From NCBI GenBank assembly GCA_007844125.1, contig CM017563.1:24490394-24554393 (forward strand): 64,000 bases of DNA, read 5' to 3'. Under the pieces are notes generated by a model. The model made no database searches. It saw nothing but the letters and a program-made list of their open reading frames with translations, and was not told the DNA's origin. Each line of letters begins with the position of its first letter. Within the stretch, counting starts at the first letter, position 1. The stretch is from Sinonovacula constricta. Lineage: Eukaryota; Mollusca; Bivalvia; Cardiida; Solecurtidae. The position numbers and the translations under genes are program-made. Of the stretch, positions 13,301 to 25,529 are shown piece after piece.

Positions 13301-14726
13301 CAAGGGACACATGTTGTTTAGCTACAGACACAGTGACATTAGACCCAGGTGTGTATGAAGCTATAACGCTCATACCATAGAATGTTCCATGCCCGTCTAG
13401 AGTGCCAGTGTTGTGGTCGACGTTGTCTGCTACAAACTGCAAAAATGGATCAGATGTTTCCTGGCAAGGAATCTTGTCTGACGTGGCTGCAGCGGCATTA
13501 GCTTCATACCTTTGAACTTCACTGTAGGAACAGAAGAAACTAAGACTATTCAGATGATCGATTAAAAATCTGGAGCCAAAGTGATGATGCAGATGCACTC
13601 CAAGACCAAGCTGAAGAGGGGCAATAACATTTCTAGACCGGCATGTCTGAACAATGCTCTGACCAATGGATGCAACCTTTGTATCATTTTTCTGACCTAA
13701 AACAGCGTTCATGAACAGTTGTAGACTCGCTGGTAGAAATGAGACATTAAACTCTGTTGAAGAAACTTCATTGAAACTTGGATAGTAGTCTCTTGGTGCT
13801 TTCATTGAATTAATGTCAGCTTTAAGCAATTTTCATCAGTTTCTAAGATTTTAATCTTCTTTTAGGCATCATTTTGTCCTTGTGAATCTTCATAGAATGC
13901 ATGCATTATTGCAGCTGCATTGGATTTTAAGGAAACAATGTCACGTCTGCCATCGACACTACTAATAACAACATTATTACCAAAGTGTTCAATGATTTTC
14001 TTCTTCATGTGTTTTGTACTGTAGGCTTTGTCACCACATGCATTTGTCATTTCAGTTACTAAGTCAGTAACCGTAAGAGTTTCATTGAATGCAGCTTTAA
14101 GAAATAACATGACCTTTTCAAACGCAGCTCTCTGTTCCACATTCTCTAGTCGATCTGGACTTTTTAATGTAGGAGTCACACACCTTTCTGACTGGTACGC
14201 CTTTGGGATACCTTTTCCTGTCCTGTAATTGACATTACATTGCTGGTGGTATATGGCGTCAGCTGCAGGTAGGTCAAAAACATAAGCCAAACGAATTTTT
14301 ACATCAGCTGCCCACTGATCAGCCCTATTTAAACAAATTTGTATAAAGGTACTTTGAAATTTTTAACTTCTTACAGGATAAGTGTCAACAGATCTTTTTT
14401 CTATTTGTTTTTCCACATTTTGCAAATGTTCCACAAAACAAACATTTTGACTTAATATCAAAGTTGGGAGCTAACGAACGCAAATGTTTATCATGTTTTT
14501 CAGCAGATATATCTGAAAAATGCTTGTCAGTTATTGGCCTGGTAAAGTTTTTGCGACATAGAACATGAACAAAATCTCCTGGAGTTATTGTCATTTCCAT
14601 AGAGCGAGTTGAACAAGCCGTTTGTATTACCTGACACCCTTTTTCCCCAACTCGGATGGAAGGTCTATCATCATCGATGGGCTCTTGGCATAGTTGACAC
14701 ACCACCTGGGTCTCCATCTTGAACAA
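10316..14726 (-). pseudogene. Decayed gene of a multi-copy family with C-terminal CXC (tesmin/TSO1-like) domain
   Basis: Read on the minus strand, one long protein is recognisable across at least seven broken frames. The N-terminal segment (14726-14385) has paired cysteines (VCQLCQEP, CLFCGTFAKC). Next comes ADQWAADVKIRLAYVFDL with PAADAIYHQQCNVNYRTGKG (about 14320-14200). Then APLQLGLGVHLHHHFGSRFL and QFVADNVDHNTGTLDGHGTF (13829-13146), SFLGCIGQLMSGSG (13048-12569), two middle pieces (12559-11987 and 11937-11386), and LQAFTGCDTTSRIFGIGKPS near 10850. The C-terminus has RCGCKF and CSCRRHGLDCSSACKECKG (about 10460-10365), a cysteine pattern of CXC domains. A stop at 10316-10318 ends it. Breaks include an in-frame TAA near 14360 (after VDTYPVRS) and a one-base loss between KF and CDSKRC near 10450. 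I recall intact relatives in many bivalves and cnidarians. Their function is unknown to me and a mobile origin is only suspected. Confidence 0.75.
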
Positions 14727-15986
14727 AAATCACAACATTTATGTCCAGATCAAGTTTAAATACAAAGTTCTCTAAATATATTAAATAAAGATATGTTTGA
14801 ACAACATCAATTAAAAAATCTTTTTTTTTTCATTGCATTTAATTGTTTTTATTTCTTTATGTTTATTATGTAATTGCTTATTTACAAATTCCAATATTGT
14901 ATATTATTGAACATTCATATTTTTACTATCATTATTCTAGGGCAAAGATGATGGTTCCGCGCATGAACAGGTTTTTACTGTTCCCCATGTCTGTAGAAGA
15001 ATGGGCCTTGGATTAAGTCTGGAACAATATAAAATGTTATCAATTAAATTAATTTTGCCACAAATAATTAATGCATTGCATTTAGTGAGTTTAGTATAAT
15101 TGTTAAGAAGTTTTAGATATTTGATGGAGTAAATTAAACAGTCTGTTTAAATATGAAATTATGTACGCATTTATGCAAATTAAATGTTTTAATAAGCTCT
15201 TGTGTGGCAACACATGCTTCAATTGCAAATTTCAATGTACTCTCATTAGCCATGTTATGTATTCTATACCTCATTGTTGCTGTAGTCAGTGTGCTTAAGC
15301 TAAGAATGTCCTTAATCAGGAGTTGAGGGAAGAGGGAAAGAAATCATCTCTGAGGTAACCTGTGAACATGGGACATTTAATTAATAAATATATAAATATG
15401 TATTGAAAATCATATAAATAGGATTTTGTTTTATACTTCAGACATAGATAAAAAGATAAAAGTATGCTTTTGATTTTAATAAAGTTTAAGAACAAAACAA
15501 ATTGTGTTAAAATAATTATACTATATCAAAATATATTTCCAAGAAATGTGCTATAAATTAACCAGTGTTGTAGTTGCCAGTCAATTGTTCATGTGCAAAC
15601 CAGGTAGGCATTAGAAATCACTGCTCTGAAATTATAAAATTAATAAGTTGATACCTTTTTACCGTAAGAACAAAACAAACACTCACTGGTTTTAAAAAAA
15701 TGTAAGAAAAAAGTTACAAAAAGTATTGAAATTATAAAATTTTTGACCTAAATGAGCTTCCATAGACAATAAAAACCAACATAACCGGATGTTGTACAGT
15801 GTGAATTTTATTTCCTGTTATTTCACGAATTTTAAAAAAAGAACAAAATACACGAAAAAAAATAGCTGAAAATATGTGTTTGTATGCTTACTGCATTATT
15901 TTATCAAATTTATTGCTTTTATTAATATATTTCATTGTAATGATGCAAGCGGGAACAGGTTGCCGATGGCGATTTATAAATTATAA
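14727..15986. other. AT-rich stretch, no gene seen
   Basis: Long A/T runs and no open frame of note. It is the 5' side of the minus-strand pseudogene, so it could include that element's old promoter or terminal sequence, but nothing specific is visible. Confidence 0.4.
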
Positions 15987-16319
15987 ATGAGTTACGTATA
16001 TCAAGTGGTAGAGAAAACGCGACCATTTTCAGTGAAATTTTGTAGAAGGAATCAGAGGGATAATAAAACGGCAGAGAAATATGCCGCGGCTCTGAAAATG
16101 CTTTATAATAAAGCCCATGGATTTAGAAATAAAAAAGAATTGAGACAAGAAGACCTTGTAAGACGATTTCTTGATGGTTTAACGGATGACGGAGTACGAT
16201 TTTCCGTAGAATATCAGAAGGAGCCACCTTGTATAGATGAGGCTGTGTTGCATGTTGCATACATTATACATATGAGGCAAGGCGTTAAACAAGAAAAAGA
16301 GAGAAAGACCAAAGAATGA
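15987..16319 (+). mobile_element. Retrotransposon gag-like ORF fragment
   Basis: A 110-residue frame contains KTAEKYAAALKMLYNKAHG followed by RQEDLVRRFLDGLTDDGVRF and EYQKEPPCIDEAVLHVAYII. This is the pattern of Ty3/gypsy-like Gag proteins: an alpha-helical capsid-like region with an LxxRFLDGL core and a KEPxxIDEAV tail. It stops at TGA after a lysine-rich end, and no protease, RT or zinc knuckle follows. The ORF starts just after an in-frame stop, so the N-terminus is lost. It is a remnant or a solo Gag fragment. Confidence 0.6.
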
Positions 16320-17235
16320 ACAGATGTGCGCGAAGAATCGCGTGCCTTACCCCACGAATACTTCTTAATTTTGCAAGCTATCATGCATTCCATAGTTTAG
16401 TCTAGGAGGAAGTTGAGTATATCAATTTTTACACTTATTGTGGAGACTGACTTTTCCTTGGGCAGGAAATTTTATTCGTTTTAACCTGCGTATGTTCTCT
16501 TTTCCTTATATCTTATTTTCCTTGTAGTACCACTGAATCAGCATGTATAACGAAATATACACCAGGTTTTGACTGTAATGTAAATCTGACCCCAAAAATG
16601 CTGTTTGTAAAGAGACCATCTTAACATCAGTTATAGATGGTAACATTGATAACACGGCGCATGTGGACACATCATATTTGTGCAAGTCCCTGAGCACCCT
16701 TTTCAATATATGTCTTCTATATATACGACCATAGGGTGAGGTTAACACTCACGACTTATCATATCAAATTCCGTAGTACATATGACTTTACAAGAAGCGT
16801 GTATATCTGCGCATTCTAATATGGTATGCCCACCACCACCTTCCAAATATTACGAAATCATAAAGACTCAAACAACTTAATTATACGATACTAGTTTTGC
16901 TTTGTTTTAGTTACATAATTACTTAATTATTGTCATATTGGCGACATATATTTGGCGAAGACATAATAACGACAATTGTCTGGGTAGAACCGACGGGACA
17001 TCACAGATTCGCCAGATGGCCTCTTTACAGTAAAAGTTCCGGCCTTGATTCGATCCGCACTGGGCTGCTGATGTTAGTATGTCGGCGATAGAAACGTTTC
17101 AGACAGTTCCTTCCCCTCTCTCCCCCCCCCCCCCCCCCCCCCCCTCTTTCACCATGAAAAAGAAATATCAGCCAATCAAACTGCATACAACAAAACCTGC
17201 CTTGTAATGTAGTATGATACCCACAATACCAGCAA
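16320..17235. other. Upstream region of the receptor gene
   Basis: No gene is recognised. Near 16980-17100 there is CTGGGTAGAACCGAC and a B-box-like GATTCGATCC, possibly a SINE remnant. A run of about 23 C lies at 17122-17144. CCAATCA at about 17173 may serve as a CCAAT element. Confidence 0.45.
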
Positions 17236-17239
17236 TCGA

Positions 17240-17247
17240 TATATAAG
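17240..17247 (+). promoter_or_regulatory. Putative TATA box of the receptor gene
   Basis: TATATAAG lies about 55 bases before the ATG at 17302. A start site about 30 bases downstream would leave a short 5' UTR. The spacing supports 17302 as the first coding exon, but no transcript evidence is available. Confidence 0.45.
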
Positions 17248-17301
17248 GATGTTTTTCGGTAAAGGTGTAAAAGTTGCCACCGGCATGAGACGTTTCGTGA
17301 A

Positions 17302-17363
17302 ATGATGGGATCGACAGCGTATGTCTATTTTGGAGTTGTTTTCTTCGTTTCGTCATGTTTGAG
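17302..17363 (+). CDS. Receptor exon 1: signal peptide
   Basis: The start MMGSTAYVYF is followed by a hydrophobic run GVVFFVSSCL, a typical secretory signal. The exon ends at AG|GTATAA, leaving two bases. These complete an Arg codon with the first base of the exon at 18834, so the join is in frame. A second ATG directly follows the first, and either could initiate. A TATA-like box lies about 55 bases upstream. Confidence 0.65.
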
Positions 17364-18244
17364 GTATAATTGTACACTTTTATCATTCCAAATTACTTTA
17401 CTTAAATTATTTTGAGTTAACCGCAATTGGTGTGTTTGATTTTTTTTCATCTAATTGAAAGATATTTCTCAGCCTAGTGTGATAACATTTTCTTTATTCA
17501 ACTCCTGCTTATTGTCATATTAATTATATTTGTTTTGTAAGGCAATGCATTGTATAATGTTTAGAACTACTTCCGTTTTCTAAAATTAAACTTTGCATGG
17601 AATGGAAAATTAGAAATAGTTCATAAACAGAACCGTAAAAAAAACATGAATAAGGTCTAACTAATGCCCGTGTCTAGAGGAAGTTCAGATTTAAATATCG
17701 GTGGAAATTCTTATTCGTATTTTTTCTTATTACTTTTATGCAAAGTCCCTAAAAGTACATAAGTAGGTACAAACCTCTTAACTAAGCCACGGATGGGTGG
17801 TGTGCAATGTTAAAAGATTTATGATTCTCAGGACCAATTGATTTACGTCACCTTATGTGATCTCTGAACATAAATAAGTGAAAAAATTCACTTAGAACTA
17901 TTTTATTTCGTTCACAAACTGATGCGTTCCTTAATATGTCCTTTGTACGATTTGGCGACGTTCTAGTGCGGCATTATAAAACTTGCTGGATTATCTCACT
18001 TGTGTTAGATAAAGACTTGTGTTAGATAAAGCAAATATTGTTTTTTACACCAGGCCTTATATATGTTATGTCCTTTATAATGGTACAAAATCGTTAAAGG
18101 GTAATCCAACTAACATTGACGGAATTTCCTACCTATAAAGCTTTAAGAGCATGTGAAACGGTTAATACAATAGCCCTATAACAGTTACTAGTTCCATGCT
18201 GGGAATTCGGATAACTTCTGTCACTAAAATTATATTCATATATG

Positions 18245-18600
18245 TTCCTTTAAAGGTTGTTTCCGACAGATTGGACTAAACATATTTTCATTATACATCT
18301 TAGTAAACTATTGGTATATGAACAGATCTCGTACAATGCTGTTTATTGATGCCCTAAACCTGTCGTAAAAGTGAACCATCGGGCTACAATCGTCATTACA
18401 AACATTTATTTCCTATTTGAGCCACGCTGCATATTTACTATTTTTAAACCAAAAAAAATCGTGTGACTACTAAAGTTTTAGTTCATCCACTTCATCCGCT
18501 GTGAGGTCGATGTCTATTTTTAGTAGGAATCCCTATCGTTCGTATTTACTGATATTGTTACATATGTAAGATGTAAGCAAACTATTGGATACCACGTTTG
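18245..18600 (+). repeat. Dispersed intronic repeat, copy 1
   Basis: This stretch matches 43330-43830 with many substitutions. Shared blocks include GAGCCACGCTGCA, GTCGATGTCTATTTTTAG against GTTGATGTCTATTTTTAG, AGGAATCCC, and GATATTGTTACATAT. No coding frame is conserved. It is a dispersed repeat or a duplicated intron piece. Confidence 0.65.
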
Positions 18601-18833
18601 ACATCAGTTTTGTCTATTATCGTATGTTTTTGTTTTGTTTGGGTTGTCCGTTTTAAATATATTGCAATGATACATTTTTGGCCATTATAGCGATGCCCTG
18701 CTACTTAGATGGAGAAATACTCTAAATAAATGTCTGAGAAAAACCACCGGTGCTGCGCCGGTCAGTTTCGCCCCTACCGGGACGTCATCATCTCTAGCAT
18801 ATGCTCATGATTTATGAAATTCATTTTATTCAG

Positions 18834-18950
18834 ATTGTCATGGACTGGGTACTGCTCATACACATATACGTGTACATACCCATGCACGTATAGCGTCCGC
18901 TACACAACAGCCTGCGGATGGTGGAAAGCAAGCCGCTGTACACGATACAG
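18834..18950 (+). CDS. Receptor exon 2: EMI-like cysteine-rich segment
   Basis: The acceptor TTTTATTCAG is followed by 117 bases and the donor CAG|GTGGGA, phase 2-2. The product contains YCSYTYTCTYPCTY and RYTTACGWWKASRCTRYR. The CGWW...RCTRYR motif resembles the start of EMI-type or related Cys-rich modules found before EGF repeats in invertebrate receptors. The remaining part of such a module should lie in a following exon, which was not located. Confidence 0.6.
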
Positions 18951-19195
18951 GTGGGAATGTTTAATTGCGATGTACTAGATTACAAGCATTTTAATTTCTC
19001 AATTACCATTTTGTACTTATATCGCTTCTCAATTATAGGTCTAGCAAATACTATGCTTTGATATGTTTAAGCGATATTAACTTCCATCATCGCCTTTCAC
19101 ATTACATGTACATCCCATCATCGTGTATGACACTAACCAGTACAATGGAATATTTATTTTACTCTCTCCTTCTCAGTCACTCTGTATTCAAGAGG

Positions 19196-19505
19196 GTTAC
19201 TTGTTATAACTTATTTGTTATTACTTATTTTTATTACTTATTTGTTATAACTTGTTATTATTTATTTGCTATAACTTATTTGTTGTTACTTATTTTTTAT
19301 TACTTATTTGTCATTACTTATTTGTTATTACTTTTTTATAACTCATTTGTTATTACTTATTTGTTATTACTTATTTGTTGTTACTTATTTGTTTTTACTT
19401 ATTTGTTATTACTTATTTGTTACTACTTATTTGTTATTACTTATTTGTTGTCACTTATTTGTTATTACTTATTTGTTATTACTTATTTGTTATTACTTGT
19501 TTGTT
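19196..19505. repeat. 15-bp minisatellite (TTATTACTTATTTGT)
   Basis: About 20 imperfect copies of a 15-base unit form the array. A short inverted copy (GATAACAAACAAGTAATAAC) occurs about 115 bases downstream near 19617-19640. Long hydrophobic open frames over the array are artefacts. Confidence 0.9.
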
Positions 19506-19644
19506 GTGAATCGGTATATCATATGTTATCTGGTTAGGGAATACCCATGAAAAGGTACCGGCTAACAACCTGGTGACCATCACTTGTAATCCAGTGTGTG
19601 TTACGATTAGACTGCCGATAACAAACAAGTAATAACAAGTTACA

Positions 19645-21474
19645 AAAATGTCCCTCAAGGGCCTCCGTAGCATTAGAAAACGTACATTAAATGAAAACTT
19701 CAAACAAGAAGCTTTTTTTTTCAATTTTGCATTCCTAATTATCTTGTAAGAATTGTTTAACTGTAGAGATATTAGGCACAGAAAAGTCGAAGAAAAGCCG
19801 CTTAAACGGCACAGGAGCATGATATGGTGTTAACATAGCCCATCTACTATAACACATGTTTTGTATGTGAAATTTGTCAAAATTGTTTTAATAAATGTAA
19901 TGTTCTGCCTTGCTTTTCTTGCTCTTCAGATTTGGGATCGATGAGTCATCCCTCAGAATATTTAGTATCTTAGAAGTCTTCACCAACAACAGCAGCATAT
20001 ACTCAACAAGAGATCCACCAGTTTCTTAATTGCTATTAGTTGGCAACATTAAACGTGCACGTCGTTAGTATCCGTATCGATTTACGACTTAGTTCGTATA
20101 CATTCGTTAAGTTTCGCCGCTTAAAATGAGCGACACGGTATAATATAAATGGTAAGGTAATGATGGATAGATATCAAACTGCAGAGGTACGGACTTACTT
20201 GTGAATCCAAATAGAACGTTCATGAAAATTCTTAGATACCTTCACGATAAATAACTTTTCTTTACAGCGAAGTTTCGTCATTCTCCTACTCTGTGACATG
20301 GTTATAGACTGAATGACTTGCAGACAGGAAAACGCAAACTACAGTGTGTAATACGATTCGCGGCACGAAATATTTGTAAAATCATTGTGGAATTCGGGCG
20401 AGTTTTAAACACAAGTATCTGTACAGCATGTGCCGATTATGCTTAAATAGCAAAAAAAATATATGCAAAAAAAGAAGGTATGTGGGGTAGCGAACCCGTT
20501 TCTTCTCGGTTGTGAGGCGGTACGCTTAACCACTACACCAAGCTTTTCTATTGCTATTGTTTGTCCCATTGGCAACAGTAATATATTCGTGAATTAATGG
20601 GGATTTTTTACGGAAATCCAAGAGTATAAATAGAGTACACGTTTAATGTTGCCAAACAATGTTTCATTAAAACTTGGTGTTTGTTTGACGTGTTAGTCAT
20701 TATACTTCACTTTATCTTGCATTTTGTGAACCTTTGATTTTGTTACTTGTGTGTGTGTTGTTTAAATATACTTAAATATTGTCTATCTTTTCAAAACCTT
20801 TTTGCAATTACAATTGTAATCAGGAGAACTTTTGTAGACTTTCTGACAATTCAAGCACGTCTGTGAGGCCTGTAAATATGTTTGCTAATTGTTTTAGTAA
20901 AGCCAATTACTTTAAAAGTACTCGCAGCCTTCGTCCATCTCATGCGGATTTTATTACATTGTAGGACAGAATATAAAACGTGTCCTACAACGTGTTACCG
21001 ACAAGATTGCTGTCCCTATTATCAAGGATCCTCTTGCCATATACGTACGTAAATGACGATTAAAATTACCGTGTAGCTTCAACAAATATCGCAATTTGCA
21101 CATTTTCATCCGTAGTATTGAACTTTTAAATGGTATACAAGAAAAGTATAAATAATACTTATTAAAAATAAAAAAAATGTCACGACTGCCTTTTTTCTGT
21201 AAGTCCATGTTTTGTTATAGGGACAAGATCTGTTGGAAAAGCTGTCTGTGAGTTAAAGGCGTCACATGATTTGCAAATTTCGAGATATTTATAGCGACAT
21301 TTCCCAAACAAATTCAGCGCTAAATGTCTGCCCTATTAACAGTGAGTGTCCTTTAATGTGCAAAAACTACATTTATAAAGTTCTTCCTTAATACAGCTTT
21401 AAAGCATTGAAATGTTTTCAGTAAAAGTATACATTCTTTTCATATTTGTTTTTTTTATTTCATATCCGCCACAG
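19645..21474. other. Intron sequence; expected but unlocated exon
   Basis: Exon 2 ends with two leftover bases and the EGF exon at 21475 needs one, so at least one exon must lie in 18951-21474. No acceptor-donor pair with a plausible Cys-rich reading and the right phase was found. Otherwise the stretch is AT-rich with a tRNA-like remnant. Confidence 0.45.
20478..20552 (-). mobile_element. tRNA-like sequence, probably a SINE head or pseudo-tRNA
   Basis: On the minus strand this reads TGGTGTAGTGGTTAAGCG (A-box-like), then GGGTTCGCTACCC (B-box-like with one change). The spacing fits a tRNA. No flawless cloverleaf could be confirmed, so it is treated as tRNA-derived. Confidence 0.5.
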
Positions 21475-21576
21475 CCCTTTGTTATGGCAGCACAGATTGT
21501 CCCAACGGAGGCGTATGTGTTAGACCATACACGTGCTCTTGTCCACTTGGATTTACAGGGGGTGCTCAGTGTCAAG
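21475..21576 (+). CDS. Receptor exon: EGF-like module 1
   Basis: The acceptor CATATCCGCCACAG and donor CAAG|GTAAGT bound 102 bases, phase 1-1. The six cysteines follow the EGF spacing CYGSTDCPNGGVC, then YTCSCPLGFTGGAQC. The NGG..C and CPLGFTG pattern is of the Notch/Delta type without calcium-binding residues. Confidence 0.8.
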
Positions 21577-21790
21577 GTAAGTTTTGTATCTGTTTGTGGT
21601 ATATATACTTCAATCTGTGTATTTCCGTAAGCATGCATGAAGGAGCTTGTTTGTATGTTTCTGTTGGTGTTGCTAATAGTGTATGTCTTTATGACCGTGT
21701 GTTTTTATTTTCCGTGTATTTGCGTTTGTTTGAAGGACTGTGTGTGTTTATTATTATTTGTGTTATTATTTGCGTGTATTTTCGATTGTA

Positions 21791-22010
<220 letters not shown>

Positions 22011-23635
22011 TCTGTGTGACTTTGTGAGTGCGTGTGTGCATATGCATTTGAGTGTCAAACGGGTCCAGTTGTATGAATACACACCTTCCTACCGGAACAC
22101 TTACCAAACCGGAAACGTCCCCGGTTCTCTATTGCTGAAGTCCGTGCCTACAGCCATTGAAAGAAAACGTTTGACATTCGCGGAAATCGCTGCATGTCCC
22201 CAATTAACCACATCGGTACGGACCATAATATACACAGCAGATTCGGACATGTTATGTCCCATACACACGCGTTCCTATTTATCTTCTTTTTTTAAGACAT
22301 ACACACTATTGCCACAAGGTCCACGTTAATGCGTAGAGTTTTAAACATTTATACGCACACATGGCCGCCGTAAGGTCCTCATTATTCGTTACATTTTAAA
22401 CAATTACGCAGAATCGGAGTAGTAGTATTAATTCACTGATATAGTAGCAGCAATACTAACAGCGGATGTTGATAGGTGGAGAAATACTCCAGTTCTGTTT
22501 AAAATAGGGATGTCAACGGTTTACCAGATATCGCAACCGCATACAACGCACATAACTTTGAAAAGAAATATCAAATGTATGTCTTAGTTAAATTTGGTTT
22601 CACGCGCTATTATTCTGTAGTATACTGTCACCGCGCACAAAATTGGATGAAATCAATAAATAAATCAGCTGAGACTAGACAAGTTAGAAAATATGACATT
22701 CACTATATTATCTTTAATAACACACGAGCAAAATATGGAAATATTCCACTCTCTCTTAACTTTCGATAAACCAAAACCAAATCAAAACATACTTTAAATA
22801 TAACAGTTAGCTACCTCAAAAGGGAAGTTCACGTGTGTATTTGGTAATGATGTAACCGAAACGTATATTTGAATTGAAAAAAAGGAGAGGAGTGTATTTA
22901 TTTCCCGTCTATATAAAGAGTGTGCTAAAGTTACATCCATGACAATAGATTTTATAACAAGGAAACAAACTGCATTCCATTGCAACTTGAGACGATCTGC
23001 CTCTTTGTTCATGGAATACTAAAAGGGTATACATATTCAGTTGTGTATTTTTTCCAAATTCGTGGCTTATTAGTACGCCAGCTCCATGTAAAGGTGATAT
23101 TCGATACTGTTTCCATTTTCAATTAATGTCACGACAATAAACCACTACCTTTAGGTATTTAAGAATGATCACGTTTGACAGGTACGGCCTCGTTTAAGTT
23201 AAGACAATATAGTAAAGTATCCAGAAGTATTGGCAGTACAACGTAAGTCATGTAACATTTAAGAGTTTTCATCATATTCTTATCTATTTTTCTATCTTCA
23301 TAAATTATGATATTAAACCTGTTATTTATCCGAGGGCAGTCGTATTGGCCCAATACATACATGTAATTTAAATTATATGAAAGAAACGGCATACTTTAAG
23401 CTAAACAAAATATATCTCTCTCATCGCTTTTTGGTCCTGTATAGGGGTACAGCATATACAATGCATGCCCACCTTACACAGGCATTGCACATGTCCATCA
23501 ATTCCTTTTTCTTTTTACCCACTTACTAAACAGACATAAAGTTTCTAGGTAATATACACTAAACTTAATTATACCTATTCATACGACATAATCTGTATGT
23601 ATATATTTCTTTTCGACATAAAAATCTACATCGAG
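22011..23635. other. Intron sequence, no exon seen
   Basis: AT-rich intron between EGF modules 1 and 2. No splice-bounded cysteine-rich frame was found and no mobile element was recognised. Confidence 0.5.
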
Positions 23636-23639
23636 AATA

Positions 23640-24860
23640 AAAAGACACAATTAATTCAATGAAACAGCAGGTAACTTAATGTTGGTAATTAATACGGAAT
23701 AATAACTCACTTTGGTATTGGTACAACCCAATAATTCCATGTCGGAAATATATACGGCCTAATAACTCCAGTCGGTTATCTAAAGACTCAAGTCTGTAAT
23801 TCATACGGCATAGTTACTCTGTCTCGGTAATTTTTACAACCAAGTAACACCATGTCGACAATTTATACGGCATAACAGCCCCATATCAGTAGCTTATACG
23901 AACTTATAACGTATGTGGGTTTTGCGGCCTTATAACTCCATGCTGGCAATGTGTTTCGGAAATTGCGCCATATCGCTTATTTATACGGCTTTATATCTCA
24001 TGATCATCGATATGTTCAACGATCTAATGACTCCATTTCGGCCTAAAATCTCCATTTTTACAGATTTGAAAATCTGTGTCGAGAATAAATGCAACCTATT
24101 GATTCAATGTACGTAATTCAAACAGCTTGTAACTTCATGCCGATATTTCAGACTACGTGATAGCTCCAATTATGCAATTTGTGCGGCCTAACAGCCCCAT
24201 ACCTGTAACTTATACGACCTTATTACTTAATGTAGGTCTGTATATGGCCTAATAACTCCATGTCAGCAATGTATACGATCACTATTGTGATCCAGTCTCA
24301 GTTTGAAGCATATGCAATGCATGCGCATGAAGTAACACGGTCGTAAACCTCAAACTGAAACATGAAACACCTAATTATACGGTTACGTTGTATTTTTCGG
24401 ATATTAAAATCTATGTCGAGAAATAATGCAGCCTTTTAGGGCAATGAATGTTATTTAAACGGCTTATAACTAAATGTCGGTATTTAATACAGCATAATAA
24501 CTCAATTTTTACAGCGTTGTCGGCAATCAATACGGCCTAACAGCTCTATATCGGTTATTTGTACGACCTCAGTGTAGTTTATACGGCCTCATAACACTGT
24601 TTTAGTAAATTTTATGTCCTTATGTCGGCATTGAATATGACCTACTTACTCCGTGTCGGTAATTTATACAGCCTAATACCATTGGTAAGTTTTTCGATTT
24701 TATGACTCCATGATGACAATGTATACGACCAAACAACTAAATATTGGTAACTAAACTCCATGTCAGCAATTTATAGGGCCTAATATCTCCATATCGGTAA
24801 GTTAAACGGCCTAAAAACTATATGTCGGTAATTTATACGACCTTAAAGACCATATTTAAT
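23640..24860. repeat. Degenerate satellite-like array, about 31-bp cadence
   Basis: The phrase TTATACGGCCTAATAACTCC and variants recur roughly every 30-31 bases with many substitutions and small gaps. A longer motif (AAAATCTRYRTCGAGAATAA type) recurs near 23620, 24070 and 24400, suggesting a higher-order unit of about 330-450 bases. It lies in the intron before EGF module 2. Confidence 0.75.
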
Positions 24861-25383
24861 GTCTTTAGAAAACGTCTCTCGTTCAGCCAAAGTCCCCAAT
24901 TGCTTTGTCGAATAAGAGTGTGTGTGTGTTCCCATTTTAGTTTGAAATATGTACATTAAAGTCCGCTGTAAATGTTCTCATTATTTAAAATTAAGAATTT
25001 TTAGGAAAAAATCACGTCAGCCGAATACATATGTTTATCTTTTCACCATTATTGCAATATTAACGCAAGAGACGCAAATTAAAGAAGTACCCGTTTATAG
25101 TGGTTAAATACAATGCATTGTGTGTCCGCGCGTGGGCGCGAGTGCATGATACGTGCGCGTTTCTATACGTATGTGAATATGCCATAAGCTGCTTGTTTCT
25201 GATCAGCTACATCTGGCTGTTTTTCAGATAACTAGAAAAAAATACGACCATTATATTTGTGTGCTTAGTTTCAATTCTATTTCCATAAAGTTTTATTAAG
25301 GTATTTTAATTTTATATTAACTGTAAAGATATTGTCTAAAAGAAGTACATTGCTAAGTATGCCTAATGACATGTCATTTTCAG

Positions 25384-25509
25384 ATTTGAACGAGTGTTAC
25401 CCCAGCTACATAAGCGGATGTCATCACGACTGTCACAACACACAAGGTTCCTTCTATTGTTCGTGTCGCTCTGGATATAATATTCAAGGTGACGGAAGAA
25501 CGTGTCTAA
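25384..25509 (+). CDS. Receptor exon: calcium-binding EGF module 2
   Basis: The acceptor CATTTTCAG and donor CTAA|GTAAGTAC bound 126 bases, phase 1-1. The module starts DLNEC and continues CHHDCHNTQGSFYCSCRSGY, then GDGRTC. D-x-N-E-C with the Asn/Gln and aromatic positions fits a calcium-binding EGF. The 3' end of this exon is also the apparent source of the minisatellite that follows. Confidence 0.85.
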
Positions 25510-25529
25510 GTAAGTACTAAATGTATGTG

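Noticed and set aside
14300..14375. Possible intron in the CXC-family gene (GTAAGA ... TTTAAATAG)
   Set aside because: Conserved protein (VDTYPVRS, then FQSTFIQICLNRADQWAAD) reads across the region with one stop, so it is decayed coding sequence.
19058..19550. Hydrophobic ORFs resembling membrane proteins
   Set aside because: They are translations of the 15-bp TTATTACTTATTTGT array.
20478..20552. Functional tRNA gene
   Set aside because: B-box carries a mismatch and stems could not be formed cleanly; more likely tRNA-derived.
21221..21247. Possible 27-base micro-exon with good acceptor and GTGAGT donor
   Set aside because: Its phase leaves two bases, but EGF module 1 needs one, so it does not close the gap after exon 2.
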